From: Gallionellaceae bacterium
GTDB lineage: Bacteria > Pseudomonadota > Gammaproteobacteria > Burkholderiales > Gallionellaceae
Assembly: GCA_009885195.1 (NCBI GenBank)
Contig: VFLG01000035.1
Span: 1 to 64,000, forward strand
DNA: 64,000 bases
Direction: 5' to 3'
Positions 9,525-18,188 of the stretch are shown here, piece by piece. Position 1 is the stretch's first letter. The number at the start of each line of letters is the position of its first letter. The position numbers and the translations under genes were made by a program. The notes under the pieces were generated by a model that was not told where the DNA came from, made no database searches, and saw nothing but the letters and a program-made list of their open reading frames with translations.

Positions 9525-10370
9525 ATGGGAAAATACAAAAAAGACATGCATTGGTTGCGCTTTGAGAACCATCTTCCACGACTTTTTCTTCACGAAAAGA
9601 GAGAAAAATTAGTCCGATGGGCTCTTAGAGCCTTAACGACTATAGGGATTATTACTAGCGTAATTACTCTCGGTTGGCATTACAGCTTGTCTCTTAGTGT
9701 GGGCTTGGTAGTGTTCGATGCTTTCTTGGAACGGACGCTGTTTTACTACACAAGCATGTATGTTCAAGCTATGCCAGATTTTGAATACGATCCAGATAAA
9801 TGGGTGGCAAATGCATTTGTATCACATGGCCACCCGACCGACCAAAATAGTAAACGAATAATAGGCTTGGTTTTTACCGAAGAACAGTATGCAAGAAAGT
9901 TTTTTGAGTTGCTTCGCGCATGGAATCACGGTGACTCAGATAACAAAGATGGCAACATTTGTATTTCGTTCATAACTGATGAGGATATGTACTATGTGTA
10001 TCTCTACCCAAGCTTCGACAAAGCTAGCATCAAATCAATGCACAAAAAGGTGGAGAATGAAAACAAGCTAAAGAAATATGGGAAGGAACATTTTGGAATC
10101 GTAATGACAATGGTTATCTGTAAGGGATTTAGCACCGCACATGGGTACGCGCTAGGTACATTTGTGGATAATCACCCAGTTGGAAAATCTTTTCTGCTTG
10201 GGCCATTTATTCAAACACAAGAGGGGCCACCTCAACCTATTTACGATATCGAACCGATCCGCATGTACCAATATAAAGCTAGAATACCAAGCGAACTGAG
10301 CGAAGATGATTTTGAGTATCAACATTGGCGCATGCTCGTCAATCGTACCGCAGTTGGCGCTGATACCTAA
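9525..10370 (+). CDS. Hypothetical membrane-anchored protein
   Basis: Not recognised. The 281-residue product has a basic N-terminus and then a hydrophobic region at about residues 33-75 (LTTIGIITSVITLGWHYSLSLSVGLVVF) that could form two membrane segments. The remaining ~200 residues are soluble, charged and without cysteine pairs or a catalytic motif I know. Base composition is clearly more AT-rich than folB or xerD on either side, pointing to recent transfer. ATG 9525 has only a weak ribosome site. It lies next to higBA, so this is a small accessory patch. Confidence 0.6.
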   Translation: MGKYKKDMHWLRFENHLPRLFLHEKREKLVRWALRALTTIGIITSVITLGWHYSLSLSVGLVVFDAFLERTLFYYTSMYVQAMPDFEYDPDKWVANAFVSHGHPTDQNSKRIIGLVFTEEQYARKFFELLRAWNHGDSDNKDGNICISFITDEDMYYVYLYPSFDKASIKSMHKKVENENKLKKYGKEHFGIVMTMVICKGFSTAHGYALGTFVDNHPVGKSFLLGPFIQTQEGPPQPIYDIEPIRMYQYKARIPSELSEDDFEYQHWRMLVNRTAVGADT

Positions 10371-10552
10371 CACAGTTCGCTTAAGACACAATAACCTACG
10401 GACATTGCACCGCACAAAACCTGAAATTACTTTTTGAAGTTTCAGCCTATGGTGGGCAATTTTGTCAAACAGCGTACAAAACTTTCCAGCCTCTCCCGTC
10501 TCGCCTCCTTGGGTAAAGCTGCCAGTGCAATCCACGCGTTGGTGGCGAAAAC

Positions 10553-10999
10553 TTAGAGAAACGCGCCCGGCGAAACCGCAAACCGCGCTGCCAGCGCCTT
10601 GGCTTGGCGCGCGTTGATGGCGCGTTTGCCGCTGAGAATTTCGCTGACGACCGACTGGCTGCCCAACTCGGTGGCCAAGTCCTTTTGCTGCAAGCTGTTT
10701 TGCTCCATCAACAGCCGCAACACTTCTCGTGGCTCTGCGTCAGCAATGGGATAGTGCCGGTCTTCATAAACGGCGATGATGTCGCCGACGATTTCCAGCA
10801 GGTCGGCCAGCGGGTGCTTTTCATTGCTGCCCACTTCATCCACCAGGCTGTTCATCAATTGCACCATACGGTTGTATTGTGCCTTGCTGTGGATGGGCGA
10901 CAGACCGAGGCGTTGCTGGAGGTCGTCCCAGATGGGGGCGATAGCGTTGGTGTCAATCGGGTGCCCGGACAAATGTTTTTCGTCTTCTGCAAGTTTCAT
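10553..10999 (-). CDS. higA: HigA-type antitoxin, XRE/HTH
   Basis: Antitoxin of a HigBA toxin-antitoxin pair, 148 residues. The N-terminal half is the HigA-specific helical region (QYNRMVQLMNSLVDEVGSNEKHPLADLLEIVGDIIAVYE). The C-terminal half is a helix-turn-helix (LLMEQNSLQQKDLATELGSQSVVSEILSGKRAINARQAKALAARF). It overlaps the toxin gene by four bases (ATGA), toxin first, as usual for hig. It probably represses the promoter at 11304-11331 through the palindrome there. Confidence 0.92.
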   Translation of the reverse strand: MKLAEDEKHLSGHPIDTNAIAPIWDDLQQRLGLSPIHSKAQYNRMVQLMNSLVDEVGSNEKHPLADLLEIVGDIIAVYEDRHYPIADAEPREVLRLLMEQNSLQQKDLATELGSQSVVSEILSGKRAINARQAKALAARFAVSPGAFL

Positions 11000-11298
11000 T
11001 TCCTGCTCCTTTTCCGTTGCTGCTCGTTCCAGTCGTCGTATTCCGCATGGGCGTACACATGCCGGAGGAAAACCTTGTTGCGGTTGAAATGAACCACCGC
11101 AATGATCCGGTATCCCGCGCCCACATCAAACACAACAAACTCGCCCGCCTTATCCGCTGAATTGAACGTGTTGCGAATATCAGCGAAAGTGCCCCACGAT
11201 GCGCGCTCAACCGTTTTATGCCAAGCCTCCATTGGTCTTTGAGCCGAAGAATGTTTCAGCCAGAAATCAACCAACAATTTACGTGAGATGACGTGCAT
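10996..11298 (-). CDS. higB: HigB-type toxin (RelE superfamily mRNA interferase)
   Basis: Type II toxin expected to cleave mRNA on the ribosome, 100 residues. MHVISRKLLVDFWLKH, AWHKTVERASWGTFADIRNTFNSAD, VVFDVGAGYRIIAVVHFNRNKVFLRHVYAHAEYD are all typical of this HigB subgroup. The upstream gene order (toxin then antitoxin) and the four-base overlap support co-translation. The ATG at 11298 lies only about six bases past the predicted -10 element, so the message may have almost no leader. Confidence 0.92.
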   Translation of the reverse strand: MHVISRKLLVDFWLKHSSAQRPMEAWHKTVERASWGTFADIRNTFNSADKAGEFVVFDVGAGYRIIAVVHFNRNKVFLRHVYAHAEYDDWNEQQRKRSRK

Positions 11299-11303
11299 GG
11301 TGC

Positions 11304-11331
11304 ATCATATCGCAATATGCGATATAGTCAA
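11304..11331 (-). promoter_or_regulatory. higBA promoter with palindromic operator
   Basis: On the minus strand: TTGACT (-35, 11331-11326), 16-bp spacer, TATGAT (-10, 11309-11304). The spacer and part of the -10 are covered by ATATCGCAATATGCGATAT (11307-11325), an inverted repeat with 8-bp arms and a 3-bp centre. A repressor bound there would block polymerase, which fits autoregulation by HigA. Confidence 0.75.
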
Positions 11332-11352
11332 GCGTCCTTTTGATAGCATCAG

Positions 11353-12245
<893 letters not shown>

Positions 12246-12249
<4 letters not shown>

Positions 12250-12794
12250 TTTGGCTCCCCTCGCCCCTTGTTGGAGGGGGATTCCGCGCTTCTACCCTCA
12301 CCCCAACCCTCTCCCTGCAAGGGAGAGGGAGTGGCGGATTCATGCGCCAACAACCAGCGTTTTATGTCCAGCGCATCACCCCCGCGCTGATGCATGAAGC
12401 CGCCCATGCCAGACCTGCTCACCACGCGATGGCAGGGAATGACCACGGGAATGGGATTGGCACCGCAGGCCTGACCGACCGCGCGCGGGCTGGAATTGAG
12501 CTGCTGCGCCAGCTCACCATAATGCCGCGTCTGGCCGCGTGGAATAGCACTCATTGCCTGCCAAACTTTAGCTTGATGTGCCGTGCCATTCAGCTTGAGC
12601 GGTAGGTCGAAACGAAATGAGGCATGGTCAAAATAGGCCAGCAGTTGCTCGCACACGGTTTGTGCGAATGTATCTGTCGGCGGCTGTGGCTTTGCCCCCG
12701 GCGCAAGAAATTCAATGCCGGTTAGCGCACCCGCCGCACAGCGTATGCCGAGCACACCAAAGGGAACAGCCAGCTTGGCTTGATAATCTGTCAT
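12246..12794 (-). CDS. ogt: Methylated-DNA-protein cysteine methyltransferase
   Basis: Suicide DNA-repair protein that takes methyl groups from O6-methylguanine. The active-site motif IPCHRVVSRSG is intact, preceded by SSPRAVGQACGANPIPVV (DNA-binding helix and Arg finger). I start at ATG 12794; a TTG 18 bases upstream is less likely. The product has 182 residues, about 28 more than normal: after LLAHES the tail is encoded by the palindromic repeat at 12256-12331 (ATPSPLQGEGWGEGR...). The tail is probably disordered and tolerated. The gene overlaps xerD by four bases. Confidence 0.93.
12256..12331. repeat. Palindromic repeat encoding the Ogt tail
   Basis: CCCTCTCCCT-GCA-AGGGAGAGGG (12307-12329, 10-bp arms) with a second weaker hairpin CCCCT...AGGGG at 12257-12280. 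C/G-run palindromes of the same style occur inside nasA at 44034-44133. Here the repeat is translated as the last ~28 residues of Ogt. Confidence 0.75.
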
Positions 12795-12820
12795 GCCGCA
12801 ATCATAACCCAATCCATCAA

Positions 12821-12984
12821 CCTAAAAAACTCAGTTAGCCACAGAGATCACAGAGATCACAGAGGAGAAACCAACGGCTATCACGAACGCGAATCACCTT
12901 TCGGGTGAATCCGCGAAACAGGGAACAATCATTTCTTTCTCTGTGTTCTCTGTGAACTCTGTGGCTTGAATTACGGTTTTTAGG
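12821..12984 (+). repeat. MITE-like element A (164 bp)
   Basis: Bounded by CCTAAAAA and TTTTTAGG, with inner inverted repeats GCCACAGAG / CTCTGTGGC and ACAGAG tandem units. A near-identical copy lies in the opposite orientation at 53749-53913. No ORF inside. Both copies are flanked on each side by ATCAA, which may be part of the element. Confidence 0.85.
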
Positions 12985-12990
12985 ATCAAT

Positions 12991-13020
12991 GAAAAAGGGG
13001 AGCCGAAGCCCCCCTTTTTA
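12991..13020 (-). terminator. Terminator of the rpsP-rimM-trmD-rplS operon
   Basis: Minus strand: AAAAAGGGG(GG)C-TTCG-GCTCCCCTTTTT, a GC stem with UUCG loop and flanking A and T runs, 20 bases after the rplS stop. The symmetric A/T runs could make it work in both directions. Confidence 0.88.
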
Positions 13021-13040
13021 CAACCTGCCTACGCGCAATC

Positions 13041-13423
<383 letters not shown>

Positions 13424-13427
<4 letters not shown>

Positions 13428-14200
13428 TTTGTTTCCTCTTGTTGTGCGGATGCTTGTTCCTGCTGGTACTCTGCCAGTAGCCGAGCTTCCTCTTTTGTTA
13501 ACTGGCGTAGTGCCAGCAAATCTGGGCGGCGTTGCCAGGTGCGTCCCAGCGCCTGTTTCAACCGCCACTTTTCTATCTCGGCGTGGTGACCGGAAAGCAA
13601 CACTTCCGGAACCCCCTCGCCTTGAAAAACCTCTGGCCGCGTGTAATGCGGACAATCCAGCAGCCCATTCACAAACGAATCCTGCTGCGCCGACTCGGCA
13701 TCACCCAACACCCCGGGCAACTGCCGCACCAGACTATCTATCACCACCATCGCTGCCAACTCGCCACCGGACAAAACATAATCGCCAATGGAAAGCTCTT
13801 CATCCACGTAATTTCTTAACAGCCGCTCATCCACGCCTTCATAGCGTCCCGCCAGCAGAATCAACCCTTCGTCACGCGCCAGCAATTCCTTCACGACTTC
13901 GTGGGTGAGTGGCCGCCCTTGGGGTGACAGATGAATGACACAACTCTTTTTAACACCGGCCTGCGCCTGGTTTTGCCGCGCTGCGGCTATCGCCTGTTGC
14001 AGCGGCTCCGCCAGCATCACCATACCGGGGCCGCCGCCGTATGGACGGTCATCGGCGGCGCGGTGGTTGTCGCGGGTAAAGTCGCGCGGGTTCCACGTGC
14101 GCAACACAAACTTGCCCTGCTCCGCCGCGCGCCGCGTTACTCCATACTGAGTAATCGCGTCGAACATTTCCGGAAATAGCGTGATGACATCGAACTGCAT
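13424..14200 (-). CDS. trmD: tRNA (guanine-N1-)-methyltransferase
   Basis: Makes m1G37 in tRNAs, preventing +1 frameshifts. A 258-residue SPOUT-fold enzyme starting [21 protein letters not shown] at ATG 14200. The SAM trefoil-knot region contains [14 protein letters not shown] and [36 protein letters not shown] also matches. The gene lies five bases after the rimM stop and overlaps rplS by four, in the standard operon order. Confidence 0.98.
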
Positions 14201-14205
14201 ATCAG

Positions 14206-14712
14206 TCAGTGCTTTGCTGCCCAATCGGTCGCCCAATCGACATGAATCATTTTTTCCGTCAAATCCACTTGCTTGATTGCGCTGGCAATGAAGGGAATCA
14301 ACACCTCGCCGCTCTCGCCCTGCACACACAGCACCTGATTGGCACCGGTATCCATCAAACTGTCCACCGTTCCCAGGCATACACCTGCGAGGTTGACCAC
14401 TTCAAGCCCGATCAAATCAGACCAGTAATATTCATCATCCGGTTGCTGCGGCAGACTGCTGCGCGGCACGGCCACCAGCAACCCCCTATATTTTTCGGCT
14501 GCGGTGCGGTCGCTGCAGCCCGCAAATTTGGCAATCAGACCTTTGCTTTGCACAGCAAACGCTTCCACACTGACCTCGCGCCAGGGAAGCTTGTCGTCCC
14601 CCAGCCACCACACCGGGTAGTCGGCAAGGCTATCCACCGTCCCGGTGTAAGTTTTAAGCGCCACCCAGCCGAGTATGCCCTGCGCCGCTGCCACGCGCCC
14701 CATGATGACCAT
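14206..14712 (-). CDS. rimM: 16S rRNA processing / ribosome maturation factor RimM
   Basis: Assists assembly of the 30S head, binding S19. The start at ATG 14712 gives 168 residues ([24 protein letters not shown]); an ATG nine bases later is also possible. The N-terminal RimM domain is followed by a PRC-barrel ([38 protein letters not shown], ending [23 protein letters not shown]). It sits between rpsP and trmD in the usual order. Confidence 0.96.
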   Translation of the reverse strand: MVIMGRVAAAQGILGWVALKTYTGTVDSLADYPVWWLGDDKLPWREVSVEAFAVQSKGLIAKFAGCSDRTAAEKYRGLLVAVPRSSLPQQPDDEYYWSDLIGLEVVNLAGVCLGTVDSLMDTGANQVLCVQGESGEVLIPFIASAIKQVDLTEKMIHVDWATDWAAKH

Positions 14713-14725
14713 GGGGCCTGCTTGC

Positions 14726-15001
14726 TCAGGCTTTTGCTGCAGCACCCAAAACCTTGGCTGTGGCACTGGCGCGCTTGACCAGCTTGGCTACAGCGTCGCT
14801 CAGTTGGGCGCCTTTTCCCTGCCAGTACGCCACACGCTCCAGCTCGATACGCATACCCTCCGGACCTTCCGGAGCAACCGGGTTATAAAAACCGAGGCGC
14901 TCAATGAACCTGCCATCGCGGCGATTGCGCGAATCAGCCACCACCACATTGAAGAAAGGGCGATTTCTGGAGCCGCCACGTGCAAATCTGATAATAACCA
15001 T
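14726..15001 (-). CDS. rpsP: 30S ribosomal protein S16
   Basis: Small-subunit protein, 91 residues from ATG 15001 ([30 protein letters not shown]). [12 protein letters not shown] and the [25 protein letters not shown] region are typical. The reading frame is open a further 110 codons upstream, but that sequence overlaps the CcsA-like gene in another frame and is not S16. First gene of the rpsP-rimM-trmD-rplS operon, with a leader hairpin at 15029-15052. Confidence 0.98.
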   Translation of the reverse strand: MVIIRFARGGSRNRPFFNVVVADSRNRRDGRFIERLGFYNPVAPEGPEGMRIELERVAYWQGKGAQLSDAVAKLVKRASATAKVLGAAAKA

Positions 15002-15028
15002 AGTCAACCTGTTTTTCGTTAGCAAATA

Positions 15029-15052
15029 CCCCCTTAGCGAATACCAAGGGGG
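15029..15052 (-). promoter_or_regulatory. Inverted repeat in the rpsP leader
   Basis: CCCCCTT, ten-base loop, AAGGGGG, 28 bases before the rpsP ATG. It has no T-run, so it may be a leader hairpin for autoregulation rather than a terminator. Confidence 0.4.
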
Positions 15053-15108
15053 CGCGATTCTACGACACTTTGCCGAGTTAAGGCAAGCAGAAGTATGTGT
15101 ACTGGGGA

Positions 15109-15920
15109 CTAGCGATGCAGCAACACCTCGATGACGAACTTGCTGCCCAAGTAGGCCAGCAGCAAAAATACGAAGCCGCTCACGGTCCAGTTCACCGCGA
15201 CGCGCCCGCGCCAGCCGTAGGTGCGATGCCCCACAACAGCACGGCGAACACCCCCCAGGAGATAAAACCGAACAGCACCTTGTGGTTGAACTGCCACACC
15301 TTGCCGAATATCTGCTCGGAAAACAGCACACCGGACACCAGCGTCAGCGTCAGCAGCACAAAACCAACCGCTATCATGCGGAACAGCAAGGTTTCCATGG
15401 TCATCAACGGGGGCAGGTTTTGCAGGATGCGCGGCATGGAACCGTGATGCAGCCGTTTTTCCACCAGTGCAATCAATACTGCGTGCAGCACAGCGATGGT
15501 GAACAAACTGTAGGCCAGCATCGCGGTGGCAATATGAGCCTTAAAGGCGAACAACTCGGTATTTGCCAACTGGTGTGGTGATGGAAAAACACTCGGCAAC
15601 AACACGGCCACCGCCGCAAGCGGCAACACCAAAGCCTGCAAGCAACCGACCGGATAAAAGAAACGCGCCACCCAGTACACCAGCAAGGTCAGCCAGAAGA
15701 TCATTGACAGCGCATTGGCCACGCTCAGGTTGAAACCGCCGCCGGCAAACACATCCTGCGCCAGCAGATAGCCGTGCAACAGCAATGGCGCCACTATCCA
15801 ATGCCCGGCCGCGCCGCGACTCAACACGTCGCCTTTGCCGCGCATCTGCGCATGCCAGAAATAGAACGCGAGCACGCTATAAGCAGTGAAGGCCAACCAA
15901 GAGAAGAGAACGTTAGGCAT
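15109..15920 (-). pseudogene. CcsA/YpjD-like cytochrome c assembly membrane protein, frameshifted near its 3' end
   Basis: Multi-pass inner-membrane protein of the CcsA/HemX family (start ATG 15920, MPNVLFSWLAFTAYSVLAFYF). Frame 1 runs to [10 protein letters not shown] and then goes off into [11 protein letters not shown] and a stop at 15192. The expected family ending ([21 protein letters not shown]... [12 protein letters not shown]) continues in the next frame to 15109. One extra base in the CCCC run at 15229-15232 would restore ~270 residues. So it is either a sequencing error or a recent frameshift that removes the last membrane segment. Divergent from ffh, the usual arrangement. Confidence 0.85.
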
Positions 15921-15976
15921 TTTTTGTCAGAATGTTTTAGACTTCGCGGATTCTACACCAAACTTGTAAAACAACC

Positions 15977-17326
15977 ATGCTGGACAACCTAACCCAACGC
16001 CTTTCCGGCGTCATCAAGAATTTACGCGGACAGGCGCGCCTGTCCGAAAGCAACATTCAGGACGCCTTGCGCGAAGTACGCATGGCGTTGCTGGAAGCCG
16101 ATGTGGCATTGCCGGTGGTCAAGGAATTCACTGCCCAAGTAAAGCAGGCCGCACTGGGACAGGAAGTGATCGGCAACCTGAACCCCGGACAGGCGCTGAT
16201 CGGCATCGTACACCGCGAGCTGACCAGGCTGATGGGCGAGCACAATGACTCGCTCAACCTGGCTGCGGTGCCGCCCGCCGTGATCCTGATGGCCGGCTTG
16301 CAGGGCGCGGGCAAAACCACCACCTGCGGCAAACTGGCCAAACTACTGCGCGAACAGCTCAAGAAAAAAGTGCTGCTGGTCAGTTGCGACGTGTACCGCC
16401 CCGCCGCCATCGAGCAATTGCGCACCCTGGCGCAACAAGTGGCAATCGACTTCTTCGCCTCCGATATCAGCCAGAAACCGCGCGACATCGCGCTGGCGGC
16501 GCTGGACTACGCGCGCAAACACCACCACGAGGTGTTGATTGTGGACACGGCCGGCCGCCTCGCGATTGATGCTGCGATGATGGAAGAAATCCAGCAACTG
16601 CACGCCGCGCTCAAGCCCATCGAAACCCTGTTCGTGGTGGATGCCATGACTGGCCAGGACGCGGTGAACACGGCCAAGGCTTTCGGCGAGGCACTGCCGC
16701 TGACCGGCATCATCCTGACCAAACTGGATGGCGATGCGCGCGGTGGCGCGGCGCTGTCAGTGCACCACATTACTGGCAAGCCGATCAAATTCGTCGGCGT
16801 GAGCGAAAAGCTCGGCGGCCTGGAAGCCTTCCACCCCGAGCGCATGGCCTCGCGCATACTGGGCATGGGCGACGTACTGTCGCTGATCGAAGAAGCCCAG
16901 CGTGAAGTCGATCACGTGGAAGCGGAAAAGCTCGCCAAGAAGATGCAAAGCGGCAAAGGCTTCGACCTCAACGATTTCAAAATGCAAATGGTGCAAATGC
17001 GCAAGATGGGCGGCATGTCGGCGCTGATGGACAAACTGCCCGCCCAGCTCAGTCAGGCGGCGGCAAACAGCAAAGTAGATGACCGCGCCATTAACCGCAC
17101 CGAAGGCATCATCAACTCAATGACCCCGCAAGAACGCGCCCACCCGGAACTGCTCAAGGCCTCGCGCAAGCGCCGCATCGCCGCCGGGGCTGGAGTGCAG
17201 GTCATGCACGTCAACCAGCTGTTAAACCAATTTGAACAGACGCAAAAGATGATGAAAATGTTCAGCAAGGGCGGCATGGGGAAATTGATTCGCGGCATGA
17301 AAGGGATGCTGCCGGGGATGCACTGA
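15977..17326 (+). CDS. ffh: Signal recognition particle GTPase Ffh
   Basis: Binds 4.5S RNA and signal sequences of membrane proteins and delivers ribosomes to FtsY. Domains in order: N domain (MLDNLTQRLSGVIKNLRGQARLSESN), G domain with GLQGAGKTTTCGKLA (P-loop), DTAGRLAID, TKLDGDARGGAALS, then the M domain starting GMGDVLSLIEEAQ with a methionine-rich end (MMKMFSKGGMGKLIRGMKGMLPGMH). Length is 449 residues. Followed by hairpins but no canonical terminator. Confidence 0.98.
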   Translation: MLDNLTQRLSGVIKNLRGQARLSESNIQDALREVRMALLEADVALPVVKEFTAQVKQAALGQEVIGNLNPGQALIGIVHRELTRLMGEHNDSLNLAAVPPAVILMAGLQGAGKTTTCGKLAKLLREQLKKKVLLVSCDVYRPAAIEQLRTLAQQVAIDFFASDISQKPRDIALAALDYARKHHHEVLIVDTAGRLAIDAAMMEEIQQLHAALKPIETLFVVDAMTGQDAVNTAKAFGEALPLTGIILTKLDGDARGGAALSVHHITGKPIKFVGVSEKLGGLEAFHPERMASRILGMGDVLSLIEEAQREVDHVEAEKLAKKMQSGKGFDLNDFKMQMVQMRKMGGMSALMDKLPAQLSQAAANSKVDDRAINRTEGIINSMTPQERAHPELLKASRKRRIAAGAGVQVMHVNQLLNQFEQTQKMMKMFSKGGMGKLIRGMKGMLPGMH

Positions 17327-17575
17327 AAAAGCCTGTGGGCATTGCACCGCAGTTAGCAACATGGCGCAATGCGCCACACTTTTGGAGTGCGCATAACCAG
17401 CGACTTGGCTGTCGTTTTTTGACAGCCTAGTCGAATGGCTAGTAGCTTCATCAGACTCGTCTGCGCTTTTATAAAGGCGGTGTCGTGCCACCGCACTCCA
17501 TATGGGAGCATTTTTGGAGTGCGCAGACTCGTCTGCGCTTTTATAAAACGGCGTGAGCCGAGAAGGAGCAATGCA
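17327..17575. repeat. Repeat-rich spacer between ffh and the hicBA remnant
   Basis: Contains the perfect palindrome TGGCGCA-A-TGCGCCA (17362-17376), a hairpin GGCTGTC/GACAGCC with loop GTTTTTT (17407-17427), and a direct repeat of CAGACTCGTCTGCG plus CTTTTATAAA (17452-17475 and 17524-17547, 72 bp apart). TTTTGGAGTGCGCA also occurs twice (17380 and 17512). No gene. The duplication probably covers the old hicBA promoter. Confidence 0.6.
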
Positions 17576-17803
17576 ATGGAGCACATGGTACAACTACATA
17601 TCGAGCATTTGCCGGAAGGCGTGTAGTTGGCCACCAGCGATGACGTACAAGGGCTGATCGCCCAAGGTCGCACGATTGCCGAAACCATCGAGATCGCCCG
17701 CGATGTGGCGAAGAAGTTGATCGAAACGCAAAAAGGCGATGCGCAAGCCAAGCTGCCAAAGATAGCCGAATCGTTCGACTATCCCTTGATCGTGGCAACC
17801 TGA
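17576..17803 (+). pseudogene. HicB-type antitoxin remnant (in-frame TAG)
   Basis: Translation from ATG 17576 gives MEHMVQLHIEHLPEGV, a TAG stop at 17624-17626, then LATSDDVQGLIAQGRTIAETIEIARDVAKKLIETQ to TGA at 17801. This is a complete HicB-like (partial RNase H fold) antitoxin reading frame except for the one nonsense codon, probably from a Tyr codon. AAGGAGCA precedes the start. It overlaps the hicA remnant by one base, so the ancestral locus was hicB-hicA. Confidence 0.82.
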
Positions 17804-18048
17804 TGGGGCGGCTGGCAGGCTTCCGTTACCGGGAGATCGTCAAGCGGCTAAAGGAACTTGGCTTCTAATTTCACCGCCAGGCCGCAGGCAGTCACGAGAT
17901 TTGATTTAACCCGACAGCCAATCACTACACAACCATTCCGAACCATCCCGGCGATATGCCGGAAGGCACATTGCGCGCCATTCTCAAGCAGGCTGACATC
18001 GAGCCGGAGGCGTTCTTGCAGAAGAAGTGCGCCGCATCACGGGTTTGA
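17803..18048 (+). pseudogene. HicA-type toxin remnant (in-frame TAA and TGA)
   Basis: From ATG 17803 the frame reads MGRLAGFRYREIVKRLKELGF, TAA (17866-17868), FHRQAAGSHEI, TGA (17902-17904), FNPTANHYTTIPNHPGDMPEGTLRAILKQADIEPEAFLQKK. This is the HicA dsRBD-like toxin, with the family GSHEIW...H...P motif, interrupted by two nonsense codons; the second replaces the conserved Trp. No frameshift is needed. Toxin and antitoxin are therefore both dead. Confidence 0.85.
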
Positions 18049-18051
18049 TTT

Positions 18052-18074
18052 TAGGGCGCCTCTAATCACAAAAT
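18052..18074 (-). repeat. Dispersed motif, copy 3 (minus strand, 2-bp deletion)
   Basis: ATTTTGTGATTAGAGGCGCC and CTA on the minus strand; a shortened version of the motif at 8936-8960. Between it and 18188 nothing recognisable is present. Confidence 0.45.
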
Positions 18075-18188
18075 TGGAATCGACTCAGATCAGGGAGTAT
18101 GCCTTAACATCATACGGCTTCACCCTCCGACGGGTGCGCGGTTGTAGAACCATCAGAATGAGCATCCCATGCCGAATTGTTATCACAG

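Noticed and set aside
13428-13655. 76-codon N-terminal extension of L19 in the open frame
   Set aside because: The extension overlaps trmD in another frame and L19 starts at MNLIAILEQ with a good ribosome site.
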